Notes: generated by a model not told the origin, from the letters alone. A stretch of 64,000 bases of DNA from RHLJ01 sp965601955 (GCA_965601955.1 OZ271855.1:434001-498000); one strand, 5' to 3'. Shown: positions 49,486 to 59,329, counted from the stretch's first letter. Numbers and translations are program-made.

Positions 49486-50055
49486 CTAGCCCTGCTCATA
49501 AAAGCGAATAGGGATTTCCACTTTTACCCTATCCCAAATCATTATCATGGTTGTGAGAGATAAATTTACTTCAGTGAATTCGATAGAAAAAGCTTCTACG
49601 GGTGATTCAAGATTAATAACAGGCACATCGAACCGGGTATAGTCTCTTTCGCTGGAATATTCAAAAGCTCCCCATTGTCCCAGGTCATTATTAAGAATGA
49701 TAGTCCATTTTTCCTGGTCAGGTATAGTAAATAAAGCATAGGTTCCCGCTTCAATTACTTGCTCGCCCATAAATACCGGCATAGAAAAAGTAATTTCGGT
49801 GGCTTCGTTAGCCCCGGTTCTCCAAACTTCTCCATAAGGCTCCCACTCACCAAAAATATCCCGACCATTTCTATAGGGCTGACCATATACCACCTTTACA
49901 TAAGTTCCACTATGCTTAATGGATGATATAGCAATAGGGCTTTTCCTGTTACCTATAGGGGCGGGTTGTTCTGGTGATTCAGATTTCTGAGGGGAGCAGC
50001 TAATCAGGAAGAAGAAAACAGCAAATAGAGAAAGGGATATGCGGTTTAATGACAT
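49486..50055 (-). CDS. DUF2911 lipoprotein
   Basis: A 189-residue protein with a lipoprotein signal (MSLNRISLSLFAVFFFLISC). The mature part carries the DUF2911 motifs VKVVYGQPYRNGRDIFGEWEPYGEVWRTGANEATEITF and GTYALFTIPDQEKWTIILNNDLGQWGAFEY. The family is common in Bacteroidota periplasms and has no known activity. The ORF is open upstream, but the ATG before the signal peptide is the start. The 160-base gap to the AtuA-domain gene shows nothing I can name. Confidence 0.85.
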   Translation of the reverse strand: MSLNRISLSLFAVFFFLISCSPQKSESPEQPAPIGNRKSPIAISSIKHSGTYVKVVYGQPYRNGRDIFGEWEPYGEVWRTGANEATEITFSMPVFMGEQVIEAGTYALFTIPDQEKWTIILNNDLGQWGAFEYSSERDYTRFDVPVINLESPVEAFSIEFTEVNLSLTTMIMIWDRVKVEIPIRFYEQG

Positions 50056-50122
50056 TTTTAATTTCACAATCTTACGGAACGAGAAGAATATACTCGGCTT
50101 TGAGGAATTTGAGAAATCCGAT

Positions 50123-50776
50123 TTAGGAGAAGGCCGGTAAATATCTATAGTTAGCCCAAAAATGAGAAAAAGCACCAGCCATTACGAATAAATGCCAAAG
50201 TTCATGGAATCCAAAGCGTTCGGAGAAATTGGGTTTCTCGAAAATGTATATGATGGCGCCTATTGAATAAAAAAGCCCTCCTATCACAATCCAGTATGAA
50301 AACCAGTGAGGAAGCTCATTCCATATTATTGGAAATATGAGTACTGCCAGCCAGCCCATGAGAAGGTAGAGCCCGGTAGAAAACCACCTTGGAGCATTCA
50401 GCCAAAAAATCTTCTTAAGAATACCAATAGCGGCAAAAGCCCAAATCCCTATGAGCATTCCAATTTGCCAGTCCCCTTCCAAAACAATAATACAGATTGG
50501 GGTATAACTACCTGCAATTACCAGGTAAATCATGATGTGGTCGAGAAGCCGAAAGAACTCTTCTTTTTCAAAGGAAACATTAATGGAGTGATATACCGCA
50601 CTTGAAAAGAACATTAGGAAGACGGTGAACCCATAAATAGCAAAAGAAAACAGATACCATGAGTTTTGGCCTGGTTCTTCGAAGAGCAGAAAAAAAGTCC
50701 AGACGATTGCGATAATCGCACCAATCAGATGCGAAATTGCATTGAAGGGTTCACGAAAAGGGAAAATGTATTTCAT
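50123..50776 (-). CDS. Hemolysin III family (PAQR) membrane protein
   Basis: A 217-residue seven-TM protein: REPFNAISHLIGAIIAIVW opening, SAVYHSINV and a late His pair in FHELWHLFVMAGAFSHFWA. Metal-binding Ser and His residues of the PAQR/ceramidase superfamily (SxxYH and HxxxH) are all present, so hydrolase activity is possible. Despite its name, haemolysis is not a general property of the family. Confidence 0.9.
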   Translation of the reverse strand: MKYIFPFREPFNAISHLIGAIIAIVWTFFLLFEEPGQNSWYLFSFAIYGFTVFLMFFSSAVYHSINVSFEKEEFFRLLDHIMIYLVIAGSYTPICIIVLEGDWQIGMLIGIWAFAAIGILKKIFWLNAPRWFSTGLYLLMGWLAVLIFPIIWNELPHWFSYWIVIGGLFYSIGAIIYIFEKPNFSERFGFHELWHLFVMAGAFSHFWANYRYLPAFS

Positions 50777-50794
50777 CAGGTAAGATGGAGGTTT

Positions 50795-52066
50795 CTAGCC
50801 ATAAATCAATTTCCAGTACAGGAATACTAAGGCAAATCCTGTAATAAAAATCATTCCACCCCAACTCATCACTTTGAGCCAAAACGGAGGTTTATGTTCT
50901 TCTGGAAAATGCCTGGAGTAAATAAGCTTATAATTGATAAACGCAAAAACCGGAGCGGTTAAGAAGGAAATAGTAGTGGCTAAATCCACCATGAAAATGA
51001 ATCGTGTTCCAGTTATGTAAAGTACCCCAATCGAGAGAACAGAGATGACAAAAAGAAGGAACTTATAGCTCTTAACTAAGGGCGGTTTTTCTTTTTCTTC
51101 TTCTGGCGCATTCAAAGACAATAGGTGGGCACAAATACGAGGATAGCCATCAGTTACCGTTAGAATGGTGCTGAACATTGCGCTGAAGGCACAAACAATG
51201 ATTATCCAGTACGCCCAGTCACCAAGAGTGGAAGTGTATAAACTCACAAACTGAGTGGCAAAGACAGAGCCACTGGAAGCAAAATTTATACCGGTACCAA
51301 ACATAATCAGGGCTCCTAGGGAAAGAAACCCAATAGCCATTACTCCTGCTCCTATATAACCAATATTAAAATCAGTCAGGCTTTCCCTTAAGGATGGAAA
51401 ATGACCGGTTTGCTTTACCCGCTCCAGTATCCAGAGCGAATGCCAGGTGGAGCCATCAATCAGGATAGGCATCCAGCCCATAAGAGCTATCAGGAAAAAG
51501 ACCCCTTGCTCTGTCCATATAGAGGGCGGATCGGGCCTGGGAGCTCCGCCTTTATAAACAATGGCTATAATTAAAGCAACAATGGTGGAAATAGAGAGCA
51601 CAACGATAATCACCTTTATGGCCCCATCAAGAGCGCTATATTGCCCCCGGCTTAAGATGAGGAAGCAGATGGTTAACAGAATAATGCTCCATATCAAAGG
51701 AGTTAATTCAAGCCCCGTAAGTTCTGCAGCAAGGCTCGCGGTTACAATGGTAACAGCCGCCTGAACAATGCACATGGTAATAACCGTGAAAGTCCCAAAA
51801 GTCCAAACAGCCCACTTCCCCAACCTTTGATAACCCTGAACCAGGCTTTCTTTCGCAGTAATGGTATACCTGGGACCAAATTCTATGAATGGATACTTTG
51901 AAGCATTAGCAAGAATCACAGCCCAAATCAAAAGAAACCCATATTCAGCCCCCGCCCGGGTTGATTGTACTAAGTGGGAAACGCCGATGGCAGCTGCGGC
52001 TAAAATTAGTCCCGGTCCAAGGGCATATCGGAGCGTGGATTTAGTCTTATTGGTCGTTTCTTCCAT
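50795..52066 (-). CDS. Nramp-family transporter lacking canonical metal-site residues
   Basis: A 423-residue protein with about 11 TM helices and the Nramp fold (LRYALGPGLILAAAAIGVSHLVQSTRAGAEYGF). In canonical Mn/Fe transporters TM1 has DPGN and TM6 has MPH; here TM1 has GVSH and TM6 has MPILIDGSTWHSLW. The Asp, Asn and Met that bind divalent metals are therefore missing, so Mn2+ transport should not be assumed. It may belong to one of the non-metal or Mg2+-like side branches. It lies 18 bases upstream of the hemolysin III gene in reading order. Confidence 0.82.
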   Translation of the reverse strand: MEETTNKTKSTLRYALGPGLILAAAAIGVSHLVQSTRAGAEYGFLLIWAVILANASKYPFIEFGPRYTITAKESLVQGYQRLGKWAVWTFGTFTVITMCIVQAAVTIVTASLAAELTGLELTPLIWSIILLTICFLILSRGQYSALDGAIKVIIVVLSISTIVALIIAIVYKGGAPRPDPPSIWTEQGVFFLIALMGWMPILIDGSTWHSLWILERVKQTGHFPSLRESLTDFNIGYIGAGVMAIGFLSLGALIMFGTGINFASSGSVFATQFVSLYTSTLGDWAYWIIIVCAFSAMFSTILTVTDGYPRICAHLLSLNAPEEEKEKPPLVKSYKFLLFVISVLSIGVLYITGTRFIFMVDLATTISFLTAPVFAFINYKLIYSRHFPEEHKPPFWLKVMSWGGMIFITGFALVFLYWKLIYG

Positions 52067-52216
52067 TCAATAAAGGTTGGTTTGATCGTTGAGAGTACAA
52101 ATTTTTTTTAAAACCTTGAACACAAGTTACTTTCAGTTAAGCGGAAACCTTTTTCAGCTTTTTTCAATTTGAAAAACTACTATTAGCGTCAATTTAGGGA
52201 ACACTAACTTTATACC

Positions 52217-54799
52217 ATGAAAAAACTGCTCGTCTTATTCTCAATTCTCGTTTTCTCCGTCTCATTATCGGCCCAACAAACGCTCGATTATTTTTTAGTT
52301 CCAGGTGTGAGCTATGATAGCAGCATCCCAACGCCAAAATCTGTACTAGGTGCAGAATTAGGGGAATGGCATGTTCGTCACGATCAACTCGTTCAATATA
52401 TGTATGCCGTAGCTGAAGCTTCTGATAGGGTCACAATAACTGAATACGCTAGAAGCCATGGAAACAGGCCATTACTTTTGTTGGTAATTACCTCTCCGGA
52501 AAACCAGCGAAATATAGATGAGATTAAAAGAGAGCACGTTCGTCTTGCGGATGCGGATGTTTCTGAAGATTTGGACATATCATCTATGCCGGTAGTTGTA
52601 CAAATGGGCTATGCCGTTCATGGTAATGAGCCTAGCACAGTCAATTCATCCATAGCGGTTGTTTATCATTTAGCAGCAGCACAAGGAAGAGAGATTGATG
52701 AGTTACTTGATAATGCAATTATACTGGTAGACCCTGCCCTTAATCCTGATGGAGTAAATAGATTCGCTCATTGGGTGAATATGCATAAGAGTAAAAACGT
52801 ATTGGTTACAGACCCAGATAGTAGGGAATATAGCGAGGGCTGGCCCAGCGGGAGAACCAACCATTACTGGTTTGATTTAAACCGTGACTGGATGTTGGTG
52901 CAACACCCTGAAAGCCAGGGCAGGGTTGCTAAATTCCAGGAATGGAAGCCAAATATTGTAACAGACCACCATGAGATGGGCAGCAACTCCACCTTCTTTT
53001 TCCAGCCGGGTATTCCGAGCAGAACGCATCCCCTTACTCCACAACGGAACCAGGATTTAACAGCAAATATCGCAGAATACCATGCTGATGAACTGGACGA
53101 GATTCAATCTCTATATTATACCAAGGAGAGTTTTGACGACTTCTACTACGGCAAAGGCTCTACTTACCCAGACGTGCAAGGGGCGATAGGTATTTTGTTT
53201 GAGCAGGCCAGCTCAAGGGGCCATGCCCAGGAGACGATTCATGGTGTACTCGAATTCCCGTATACTATTCTAAACCAGGTTAAAGTATCTCTTTCTACAC
53301 TAAAAGCAGCGTTGGCTCTTCGAGAAGAGTTGTTAGAACACCAACGATTATTTTATCAGGAAGCACGAAGAGAAGCCCTGCGTTCACCAGTAAAAGCTTA
53401 TGTATTTGGTGAAGAGGCTGATCAGGCACGAACCTTCCATTTAGCTGAAATGTTGAACCGTCACAATATCGAAGTGTATGAGTTGGCACAGGATGTATCA
53501 AAAGGAGGGGAAAGTTTTGATGCCGGAACAGCATATTTGGTGCCTGCCAATCAGCGCCAATTCAAATTGATAACGGCGATGTTCGAACGAAGAACAGAGT
53601 TTACGGATAGCCTTTTTTATGATGTATCAGCCTGGACGATGCCTTATGCCTTCAACCTTCCGTTTACAGAATTGAATTCCAGGGACTTTGATGAAGATAT
53701 GCTTGGAGATCGTTTTGACGGTGAGATGAAATCAACCGGGGCAGTAATTGGAGGAGAGTCTGATTATGTCTATGTATTTGAATGGGATGAATATTACAGC
53801 CCTCGTGCTCTTTACAGGTTGTTGAATGCCGGAGTTCTTACGAAAGTGGCATCACGTCAATTCTCTGCGGTTACTCAAGAGGGTAAAAAGGTATTTGATT
53901 TCGGCACAATTATGATCCCTTTGGGATTTCAGGATGACAAAGAAAAGGTTCATGAAATTGTTCAAACTATCTCAGAAGAGGATGGGATTAAAGTGTACTC
54001 ACTAACAACAGGCCTTTCTACCAGTGGTATTGATCTTGGAAGTAATAATTTCAGAATTCTGGAAAAGCCAAGCGTAGCCATACTGGCCGGAAACGGAACT
54101 AATGCGTATGAAATAGGTGAAGTTTGGCACTTGTTTGATCAGAGATATCATATGCCACTAACTATTTTGGATAAAAGAAACTTTGGAGGTGCAGACCTTT
54201 CACGGTACAACGTGCTTATTATGACCGGATATAATTATTCGGACCTCTCCAGCGGTCAGGTTGACGAAATCAAAAACTGGGTTCGTGAAGGCGGGGTGCT
54301 TCTTACCTACAAACAAGGCATCTATTGGGCTAAAAACCAGGATTTGGCAGATGTGGAGTATGTAGATAGAAGTGGAGGAGATAACGGAGAAATGGAGCCG
54401 CGGCCATATATTACTCAAAGTAGTCATTCAGGGGCTCAGGTAATTGGAGGGGCAATTTTCAATGCAAAATTAGATCGCACTCATCCCTTAGGCTACGGAT
54501 ATAATGATGACGATATCACGGTATTCAGAAACAGCACCATCTTCCTTCAAAAAGGTGAAAACAGGTATTCTACTCCGTTGTATTACACGGATTCTCCACT
54601 TGCGGCCGGTTATATCTCTGATGAAAACATTGAATTCTTGAAAGGCTCGGCAGCTATTGTTGTTAGCAGATATGGAGGGGGAAGAGTTATTGCGATGACG
54701 GATAATCCAAACTTCCGCGGATTCTGGTATGGAACCAATAAGCTATTTGCTAACGCGATTTTCTTCGGCCAAACCATTAGTGCCAGTACAGCCAATTAA
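52217..54799 (+). CDS. M14-family zinc carboxypeptidase, secreted
   Basis: An 860-residue protein with a signal peptide (ends SVSLSAQ). The peptidase domain (about 40-380) has zinc ligands H135 and E138 in YAVHGNEPS, the substrate Arg in DLNRDW (223), and the His pair in VTDHHEMG (251-252). Residues 620-850 look like a class I glutamine-amidotransferase-like fold (SVAILAGNGTNAYEIGEVWHLFD, VLIMTGYNYSDLSSGQVDEIKNWVREGGVLLTYKQGIYW) without the catalytic Cys. Such large secreted M14 enzymes are common in marine Bacteroidota, which digest protein outside the cell. A DinB gene overlaps its stop by one base. Confidence 0.88.
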   Translation: MKKLLVLFSILVFSVSLSAQQTLDYFLVPGVSYDSSIPTPKSVLGAELGEWHVRHDQLVQYMYAVAEASDRVTITEYARSHGNRPLLLLVITSPENQRNIDEIKREHVRLADADVSEDLDISSMPVVVQMGYAVHGNEPSTVNSSIAVVYHLAAAQGREIDELLDNAIILVDPALNPDGVNRFAHWVNMHKSKNVLVTDPDSREYSEGWPSGRTNHYWFDLNRDWMLVQHPESQGRVAKFQEWKPNIVTDHHEMGSNSTFFFQPGIPSRTHPLTPQRNQDLTANIAEYHADELDEIQSLYYTKESFDDFYYGKGSTYPDVQGAIGILFEQASSRGHAQETIHGVLEFPYTILNQVKVSLSTLKAALALREELLEHQRLFYQEARREALRSPVKAYVFGEEADQARTFHLAEMLNRHNIEVYELAQDVSKGGESFDAGTAYLVPANQRQFKLITAMFERRTEFTDSLFYDVSAWTMPYAFNLPFTELNSRDFDEDMLGDRFDGEMKSTGAVIGGESDYVYVFEWDEYYSPRALYRLLNAGVLTKVASRQFSAVTQEGKKVFDFGTIMIPLGFQDDKEKVHEIVQTISEEDGIKVYSLTTGLSTSGIDLGSNNFRILEKPSVAILAGNGTNAYEIGEVWHLFDQRYHMPLTILDKRNFGGADLSRYNVLIMTGYNYSDLSSGQVDEIKNWVREGGVLLTYKQGIYWAKNQDLADVEYVDRSGGDNGEMEPRPYITQSSHSGAQVIGGAIFNAKLDRTHPLGYGYNDDDITVFRNSTIFLQKGENRYSTPLYYTDSPLAAGYISDENIEFLKGSAAIVVSRYGGGRVIAMTDNPNFRGFWYGTNKLFANAIFFGQTISASTAN

Positions 54800-55383
54800 T
54801 GGCCATCGCATTTGAGATAGATGAAGCCATCAAACTTCTTAGGAGAACTCCAGCGGTTTTAAAAGAACTGCTGGGTAATCTACCGGAAAAATGGACGCAT
54901 ACTAATGAAGGTGGCAATTCCTGGAGCCCTCACCAGGTGTTGGGTCACTTAGTTTATGGGGAGGATACAGACTGGCTGGTTCGAACCAAAATCATTCTTG
55001 AAAAGGGTACCGAAGAGCCCTTTGAACCCTTCGATCGGCTTGCCCAGGAGCGGTTGTATTCCAAAACCTCCATCGAAGAATTGTTGACTCTATTTGAGGA
55101 GAAGCGGATCCAAAACTTAAAAGAACTAGAGGGTTTTGAATTGACGGAAGCAGACCTGGAGAAAAAAGGTGTTCATCCTGAATTTGGAGAAATAGAGCTT
55201 AAGCAAATGCTATCCGCATGGGTAGTTCATGATATGGGGCACATTGTTCAGATCAACCGAACGATGGCTAAGAACTATATAGATGAAGTAGGTCCCTGGA
55301 AAAAGTATCTAACGGTTGTAAGATCAACTCCCGCGCCGGAAGAGATTGAACAAAAGAATAAAGAACAAGGAATATTCAATTAA
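54799..55383 (+). CDS. DinB-family protein
   Basis: A 194-residue four-helix bundle protein with metal-ligand His in SPHQVLGHLVYGED and VVHDMGHIVQINR, the DinB pattern. It starts on an ATG overlapping the M14 stop (TAATG). DinB-like enzymes act on thiols or other small substrates; no specific substrate can be given. It converges on the YdeI-like gene, with the dyad GAATATTCAA (55370) / TTGAATATTC (55409) between as a weak terminator. Confidence 0.82.
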   Translation: MAIAFEIDEAIKLLRRTPAVLKELLGNLPEKWTHTNEGGNSWSPHQVLGHLVYGEDTDWLVRTKIILEKGTEEPFEPFDRLAQERLYSKTSIEELLTLFEEKRIQNLKELEGFELTEADLEKKGVHPEFGEIELKQMLSAWVVHDMGHIVQINRTMAKNYIDEVGPWKKYLTVVRSTPAPEEIEQKNKEQGIFN

Positions 55384-55419
55384 GAATTTCTTACTTCTTC
55401 AATCCTTGTTGAATATTCT

Positions 55420-55929
55420 TTAATCATCATTTGGTGGCATTCCCAGTATATGCCGGTGATTGAATGGGCCTTCAGGCATTGTTTTTAGGTTTTCAATCAT
55501 CATGATCGCCCGGTCTATTCTTTTCTGGATTGATTTAACTCCATCCACATAGGAGATGATAAACCGGCGCTGACCATCTGTTATTTTTTCGAATGCAGCG
55601 AGGCCTTCTCGGTCTTGCTCAAGCAAAGCGTCCAGCTCCTCAGGCATTTTCATTCCGTATTTAGAGTGATCCAGCTCGATGGTGGCCTCCACTTCATCCC
55701 CTATATTGAGCCCCCACTTCTTTTGGTTCTTTGTGTTGATGATGATAAGCCCGCGCCCATCTCCTTTGCCCATTAAGCCGGAATGGATTTGCTCATTTCC
55801 ATTGATGGAGGTCATGAGCCGTGTACCAAAACCTCCTATCGTTTCCACGATTTCTTTAGGAACGGTAATGTGGTAGTAGCCTACTTTGCTTTTCGGCTCC
55901 AGGTATGTTTTGAAGGTGATGGGTTTCAT
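55420..55929 (-). CDS. YdeI/OmpD-associated (DUF1905) protein
   Basis: A 169-residue protein. The first 95 residues are a DUF1905 beta-barrel (YYHITVPKEIVETIGGFGTRLMTSINGNEQIHSGLMGKGDGRGLIIINTKNQKKWGLNIGDEVEATIELD). The C-terminal part carries the YdeI/OmpD helix (LEQDREGLAAFEKITDGQRRFIISYVDGVKSIQKRIDRAIMMIENL). The family is widespread with no clear role. Confidence 0.85.
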   Translation of the reverse strand: MKPITFKTYLEPKSKVGYYHITVPKEIVETIGGFGTRLMTSINGNEQIHSGLMGKGDGRGLIIINTKNQKKWGLNIGDEVEATIELDHSKYGMKMPEELDALLEQDREGLAAFEKITDGQRRFIISYVDGVKSIQKRIDRAIMMIENLKTMPEGPFNHRHILGMPPNDD

Positions 55930-55940
55930 GGCATAGATTA

Positions 55941-56085
55941 GTCATGCTGAACTCGATTCAGCATCTGCGAAAGTTGATTCGTTGATAAAGCAAAGCTTTT
56001 TATCAACGGCTTAATCCCTACAGATCCTGAAACAAGCCCGCCTTCTCCCGATGTATCGGGATACGGAGGGCAGGTTCAGGATGAC
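55941..56085. repeat. Composite intergenic palindrome element
   Basis: The 145 bases are bounded by GTCATGCTGAAC (55941) and GTTCAGGATGAC (ending 56085), which are inverted. Internal dyads are GTTGATAAA (55981-55989) / TTTATCAAC (55999-56007) and CCCGATGTATCGGG (56047-56060). It shares the GTCATCCTGA ends with the REP-like units at 31.2 and 37.3 kb. It lies between two gene ends and may act as a terminator or structural repeat. Confidence 0.65.
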
Positions 56086-56108
56086 AAAAATGGACAAATC
56101 GGATGAAA

Positions 56109-56819
56109 TCAGTTATTCAATAAATTCCCGTCTTCATCCCATTCAGCAATATCCATCCGACGTTCCTGGTCCACGCATTTCGATAGCCATTCTTCATCAT
56201 AGTCCACATCATGATCAGCAAGAACATCTTCAGGAACTCCATCCCAGATATTTGGCCGGTTGCCGACATAGCCCAAATCTTCATATCCCATTTGGGTGGT
56301 GTAGTATCCGGTCAGAGTGAAATTTCGAATCTGACGAAAGAAATCCACGCCAGGCTGGGTTTCTTCAGTAGCGTTATCTCGGTAAGCTATTTCATCTAAA
56401 ATTGCGGCCTGGTCTTCAGCGGTGGCAAAAACAAAATCCTTGCCGTTTTTACCTCGAGAATACCTGTCCAACCACTTAATTCCATCCCGGAAGCCATCTT
56501 GCTGGTTCGGCCATTCTTTAACCGCGAAATCAATGAATTCGGGGACAAAGGCTTCAGAAGCAGCACCAGCTGTGGCCGTTGCCGGAAGAATTAAATCACA
56601 TAAAACAGCAACGGTTTCGTATTCATGGTTAGTGAAGAAATTGTCATTGAAGATCTTTTCATCACGAGCTTTTTCTTCAGGAGTTCTGCCATACTCGCTA
56701 AAGTCATAGACATCCTGCAGCCTTCGGCGATCAGGCGCTCCGGGAGCACATCCGTTTATCAACATTCCGGTACCTAAGGCACCCAGCAACATAGTTTTGA
56801 TTGATTCTCTTCTATCCAT
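56109..56819 (-). CDS. Gluconate 2-dehydrogenase subunit 3-like protein
   Basis: A 236-residue lipoprotein: twin-arginine-like MDRRESIKTMLLGALGTGMLINGC with a lipobox Cys. The mature part has the family motif EYETVAVLCDLILPATATAGAASEAFVPEFIDFAVKEW and the late YTTQMGYEDLGYVG. Subunit 3 accompanies GMC-type dehydrogenases and helps export or assemble them. It lies two bases after the GMC gene, so the two form one complex. Confidence 0.88.
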   Translation of the reverse strand: MDRRESIKTMLLGALGTGMLINGCAPGAPDRRRLQDVYDFSEYGRTPEEKARDEKIFNDNFFTNHEYETVAVLCDLILPATATAGAASEAFVPEFIDFAVKEWPNQQDGFRDGIKWLDRYSRGKNGKDFVFATAEDQAAILDEIAYRDNATEETQPGVDFFRQIRNFTLTGYYTTQMGYEDLGYVGNRPNIWDGVPEDVLADHDVDYDEEWLSKCVDQERRMDIAEWDEDGNLLNN

Positions 56820-56821
56820 AA

Positions 56822-58543
56822 TCAGAGGTTTTGCTTTTTAAGTTGATCAACAATGTATTCAGACGTCCTGATAGACAACGCCATAATTGTCCAGGTTGGA
56901 TTTTTATCTGCCTGGGAAACAAATACGCCTCCATCAACTACAAATACATTTTCAGCATCATGCAGCTGTTGATAGCTATTAGTCACCGAGGTTCTTCGGT
57001 CATCACCCATTCGGGTAGTTCCCACTTCGTGTATAATTACTCCGGGAGCCGCCAGACCGTAATCAGAATCAGCACCGGCTTTGTTTCCCAACGGAATAGC
57101 TCCCATTGCATCAAAAATCTGTTCGAAGGTTTCCTGGGAATGACGTGCTTGTAATCGCTCATAATCGGTCCATTTGTAATGGAACTTCAACACAGGGATA
57201 CCCCATTTATCTTTAACGTCAGGATCGATCTCGCAATAGTTATCATATTGAGGCACACTTTCTCCCCGCATGGAAATACCCATTACTGAGCCAAAGAATC
57301 GTTTTACATCATCCCGGAGCTTATCTCCATAACCACCTACTACTCCGTCAAAGTGTTCGTTTAGGTTGGTGGTATCAAAGCCGAAGCCATAACCGGGCTG
57401 ACCGAGTCCGCCCCAAATCTCAAGATGGTAGCCACGAGGGAAGTCAAGGTTAGCGTCGTTCAGCCACCAGGGGGTGTATACATGCATGCCGCCAACGCCG
57501 TCTTCGTTGTAGGTCTTTCGGTTAAGCAGTTCAGGAACAATAGCCGCCCGGCTGGTTCCAGTCGAGTCATGAAGATAGTGTCCCATCACTCCGCTGCTAT
57601 TTCCTAAGCCATTAGGGTGCTGAGAGCTTTTTGAGTTAAGTAAAATCCGGGCAGTACTGCAGGCTGAGGCGCCCATAACCACAACTTTTCCTTTGATCTC
57701 CTGCTCAGTGCCATCGTCCTTGTTGATGTAAGAAACTCCGGTTGCCCTTCCCTCACCATCTGTTAGAACTTCCCTAACCATAGCATTCACAAATAAATCA
57801 ATTCTTCCGGTCGATTTTTGTGCCGGGAAGATGAGGCAGGTTCCAGCCGAGAAGTCAGCATAAATCTGGCAGGCTCTATTACACTGGTTACAGTAGAAGC
57901 ATACTCCCCGATCATTATTCAATCGCTTCGTCAGAATGGATAATCGTGATGGAATTACAGGGATTCCTGCTTTTCTAGCTCCCTTGATATAATACAATTC
58001 ATGAAGGCGGGGCTTTGGAGGAGGAAGAAAGAAGCCATCCGGCTCATTGAAAATGCCCTCCTTACTACCAAACACCCCAATCATTTTATCTACGCGATCA
58101 TAATAGGGCTTTACATCATCATAACTGATGGGCCAGTTGTCTCCGAGGCCATCAAAATCTTTTCGTTTGAAATCCAGGGGGCCGAATCGAAGTGAAATCC
58201 TACCCCAGTGATTGGTTCTTCCACCCAGCATTCGGGACCGGAACCACCCGAAGTCGGTGCCTTCTGCTTTCGTATAAGGTTCTCCGTCAAGTTCCCACCC
58301 ACCATAAGCAGCATCCCAGTCTCCAAAATTTCGAAGGGGGGTGCTTGCTCCGCGACGAGGGGATTCCCAGGAAGGCCTCAACTGGCTGCGATTTTCATTA
58401 AGAGCCGGATCGAAATATGGCCCGGCTTCCAGCACGGCTACATGGAGCCCATTTTCTGAAAGTATTTTAGCAGCCATCCCACCGCCAGCGCCGGAACCGA
58501 CGATTACTGCATCATATTCTTTTCTTTTTTTGATGATCTCCAT
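56822..58543 (-). CDS. GMC oxidoreductase (gluconate-dehydrogenase-type flavoprotein)
   Basis: A 573-residue FAD enzyme. The FAD loop DAVIVGSGAGGGMAAKILSENG, the GMC signature around LGGRTNHWGRISLRFG, a CYCNQCNRACQIYADFSAG Cys cluster, and the GMC_oxred_C end (IIHEVGTTRMGDDRRTSVTNSYQQLHDAENVFVVDGGVF) are present. No signal peptide is seen, so export with its Tat-lipoprotein partner is likely. The substrate is a sugar or polyol by family, not defined here. Confidence 0.88.
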   Translation of the reverse strand: MEIIKKRKEYDAVIVGSGAGGGMAAKILSENGLHVAVLEAGPYFDPALNENRSQLRPSWESPRRGASTPLRNFGDWDAAYGGWELDGEPYTKAEGTDFGWFRSRMLGGRTNHWGRISLRFGPLDFKRKDFDGLGDNWPISYDDVKPYYDRVDKMIGVFGSKEGIFNEPDGFFLPPPKPRLHELYYIKGARKAGIPVIPSRLSILTKRLNNDRGVCFYCNQCNRACQIYADFSAGTCLIFPAQKSTGRIDLFVNAMVREVLTDGEGRATGVSYINKDDGTEQEIKGKVVVMGASACSTARILLNSKSSQHPNGLGNSSGVMGHYLHDSTGTSRAAIVPELLNRKTYNEDGVGGMHVYTPWWLNDANLDFPRGYHLEIWGGLGQPGYGFGFDTTNLNEHFDGVVGGYGDKLRDDVKRFFGSVMGISMRGESVPQYDNYCEIDPDVKDKWGIPVLKFHYKWTDYERLQARHSQETFEQIFDAMGAIPLGNKAGADSDYGLAAPGVIIHEVGTTRMGDDRRTSVTNSYQQLHDAENVFVVDGGVFVSQADKNPTWTIMALSIRTSEYIVDQLKKQNL

Positions 58544-58657
58544 AGTTATTCAGTAACAGTTTTTCTGTTTATGATTACACGAGCAGTGCATTCAAAGACC
58601 CTCTAAGTTATCAAAAAGTTTGGGCTATCAAAGAAGGATTTTGTGAGGGAGGCTTAA

Positions 58658-59260
58658 CTAATTAGAACGTTCTGTTTCCTTCAGTTTTTCGTCAATCATT
58701 TCACGGGAAAGCCAGCCCTCTTTTACCAGAAGTCCGGAGTAATTTTGGATGTTTGTTGCATCTTCCAGGGGGTTGCCATTCACCAGGATTAAATCAGTCT
58801 TTTTTCCATCTTCAATAGTTCCAAAATCTGTCCGAACCGTCGTGATACCTGCTATGTTATAAAGAGAAAGCATGTGTTCCATATACTCATCTGCGAGGTA
58901 GGATGGAGTAATAGGTGATGGATGGGTGGAAGGCTCATCCCCTTGCATTCCCGCGAGTCCAGGGATCAAATACTTTCCAGTGCCGTCAATGATTTCAGTA
59001 TCTGCAGTAAATTTGATTTTATCGGTATCCGTGATGGTAGTAATGATTCCGTCTTTTATTATCACTGTATGATTTTCCAAAATAAGGCCATCCTCAGTCA
59101 TGGGCATTATATGTACATTGGTAAATGCATAGGTGCCTGAATATTGAAGATCAGATTCATAGGCAACTCCACCTTCTCCCATCGTTTTTCTATCGGGCAG
59201 AAGGAAAAAAGCAGCAAGAGCAACAGCAGTAATCGAAAGAAGCGTAATTATTATCTTCAT
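58658..59260 (-). pseudogene. Amidohydrolase with the catalytic barrel deleted
   Basis: A 200-residue protein joining the two ends of an amidohydrolase that should be about 450 residues. Residues 1-140 hold a membrane anchor, the N-terminal composite domain (FTNVHIMPMTEDGLILENHTVIIKDG) and the start of the barrel (DGTGKYLIPGLAGMQGD), where the metal-binding HxH is replaced by MQGD; ITTVR then joins straight to the C-terminal GTIEDGKKTDLILVNGNPLEDATNI. About 250 residues containing the remaining metal ligands are gone. The frame is intact, so the deletion was in-frame; it is likely inactive. Confidence 0.75.
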
Positions 59261-59329
59261 GGCACTATGAGTTAGTTCTCAACCAATAAACTTAGTTTTC
59301 ATTAAAACGAGAACAAAGCCGACCTATTT

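Noticed and set aside
50056..50175. An upstream extension of the DUF2911 gene
   Set aside because: It overlaps the hemolysin III gene and would bury the lipoprotein signal.
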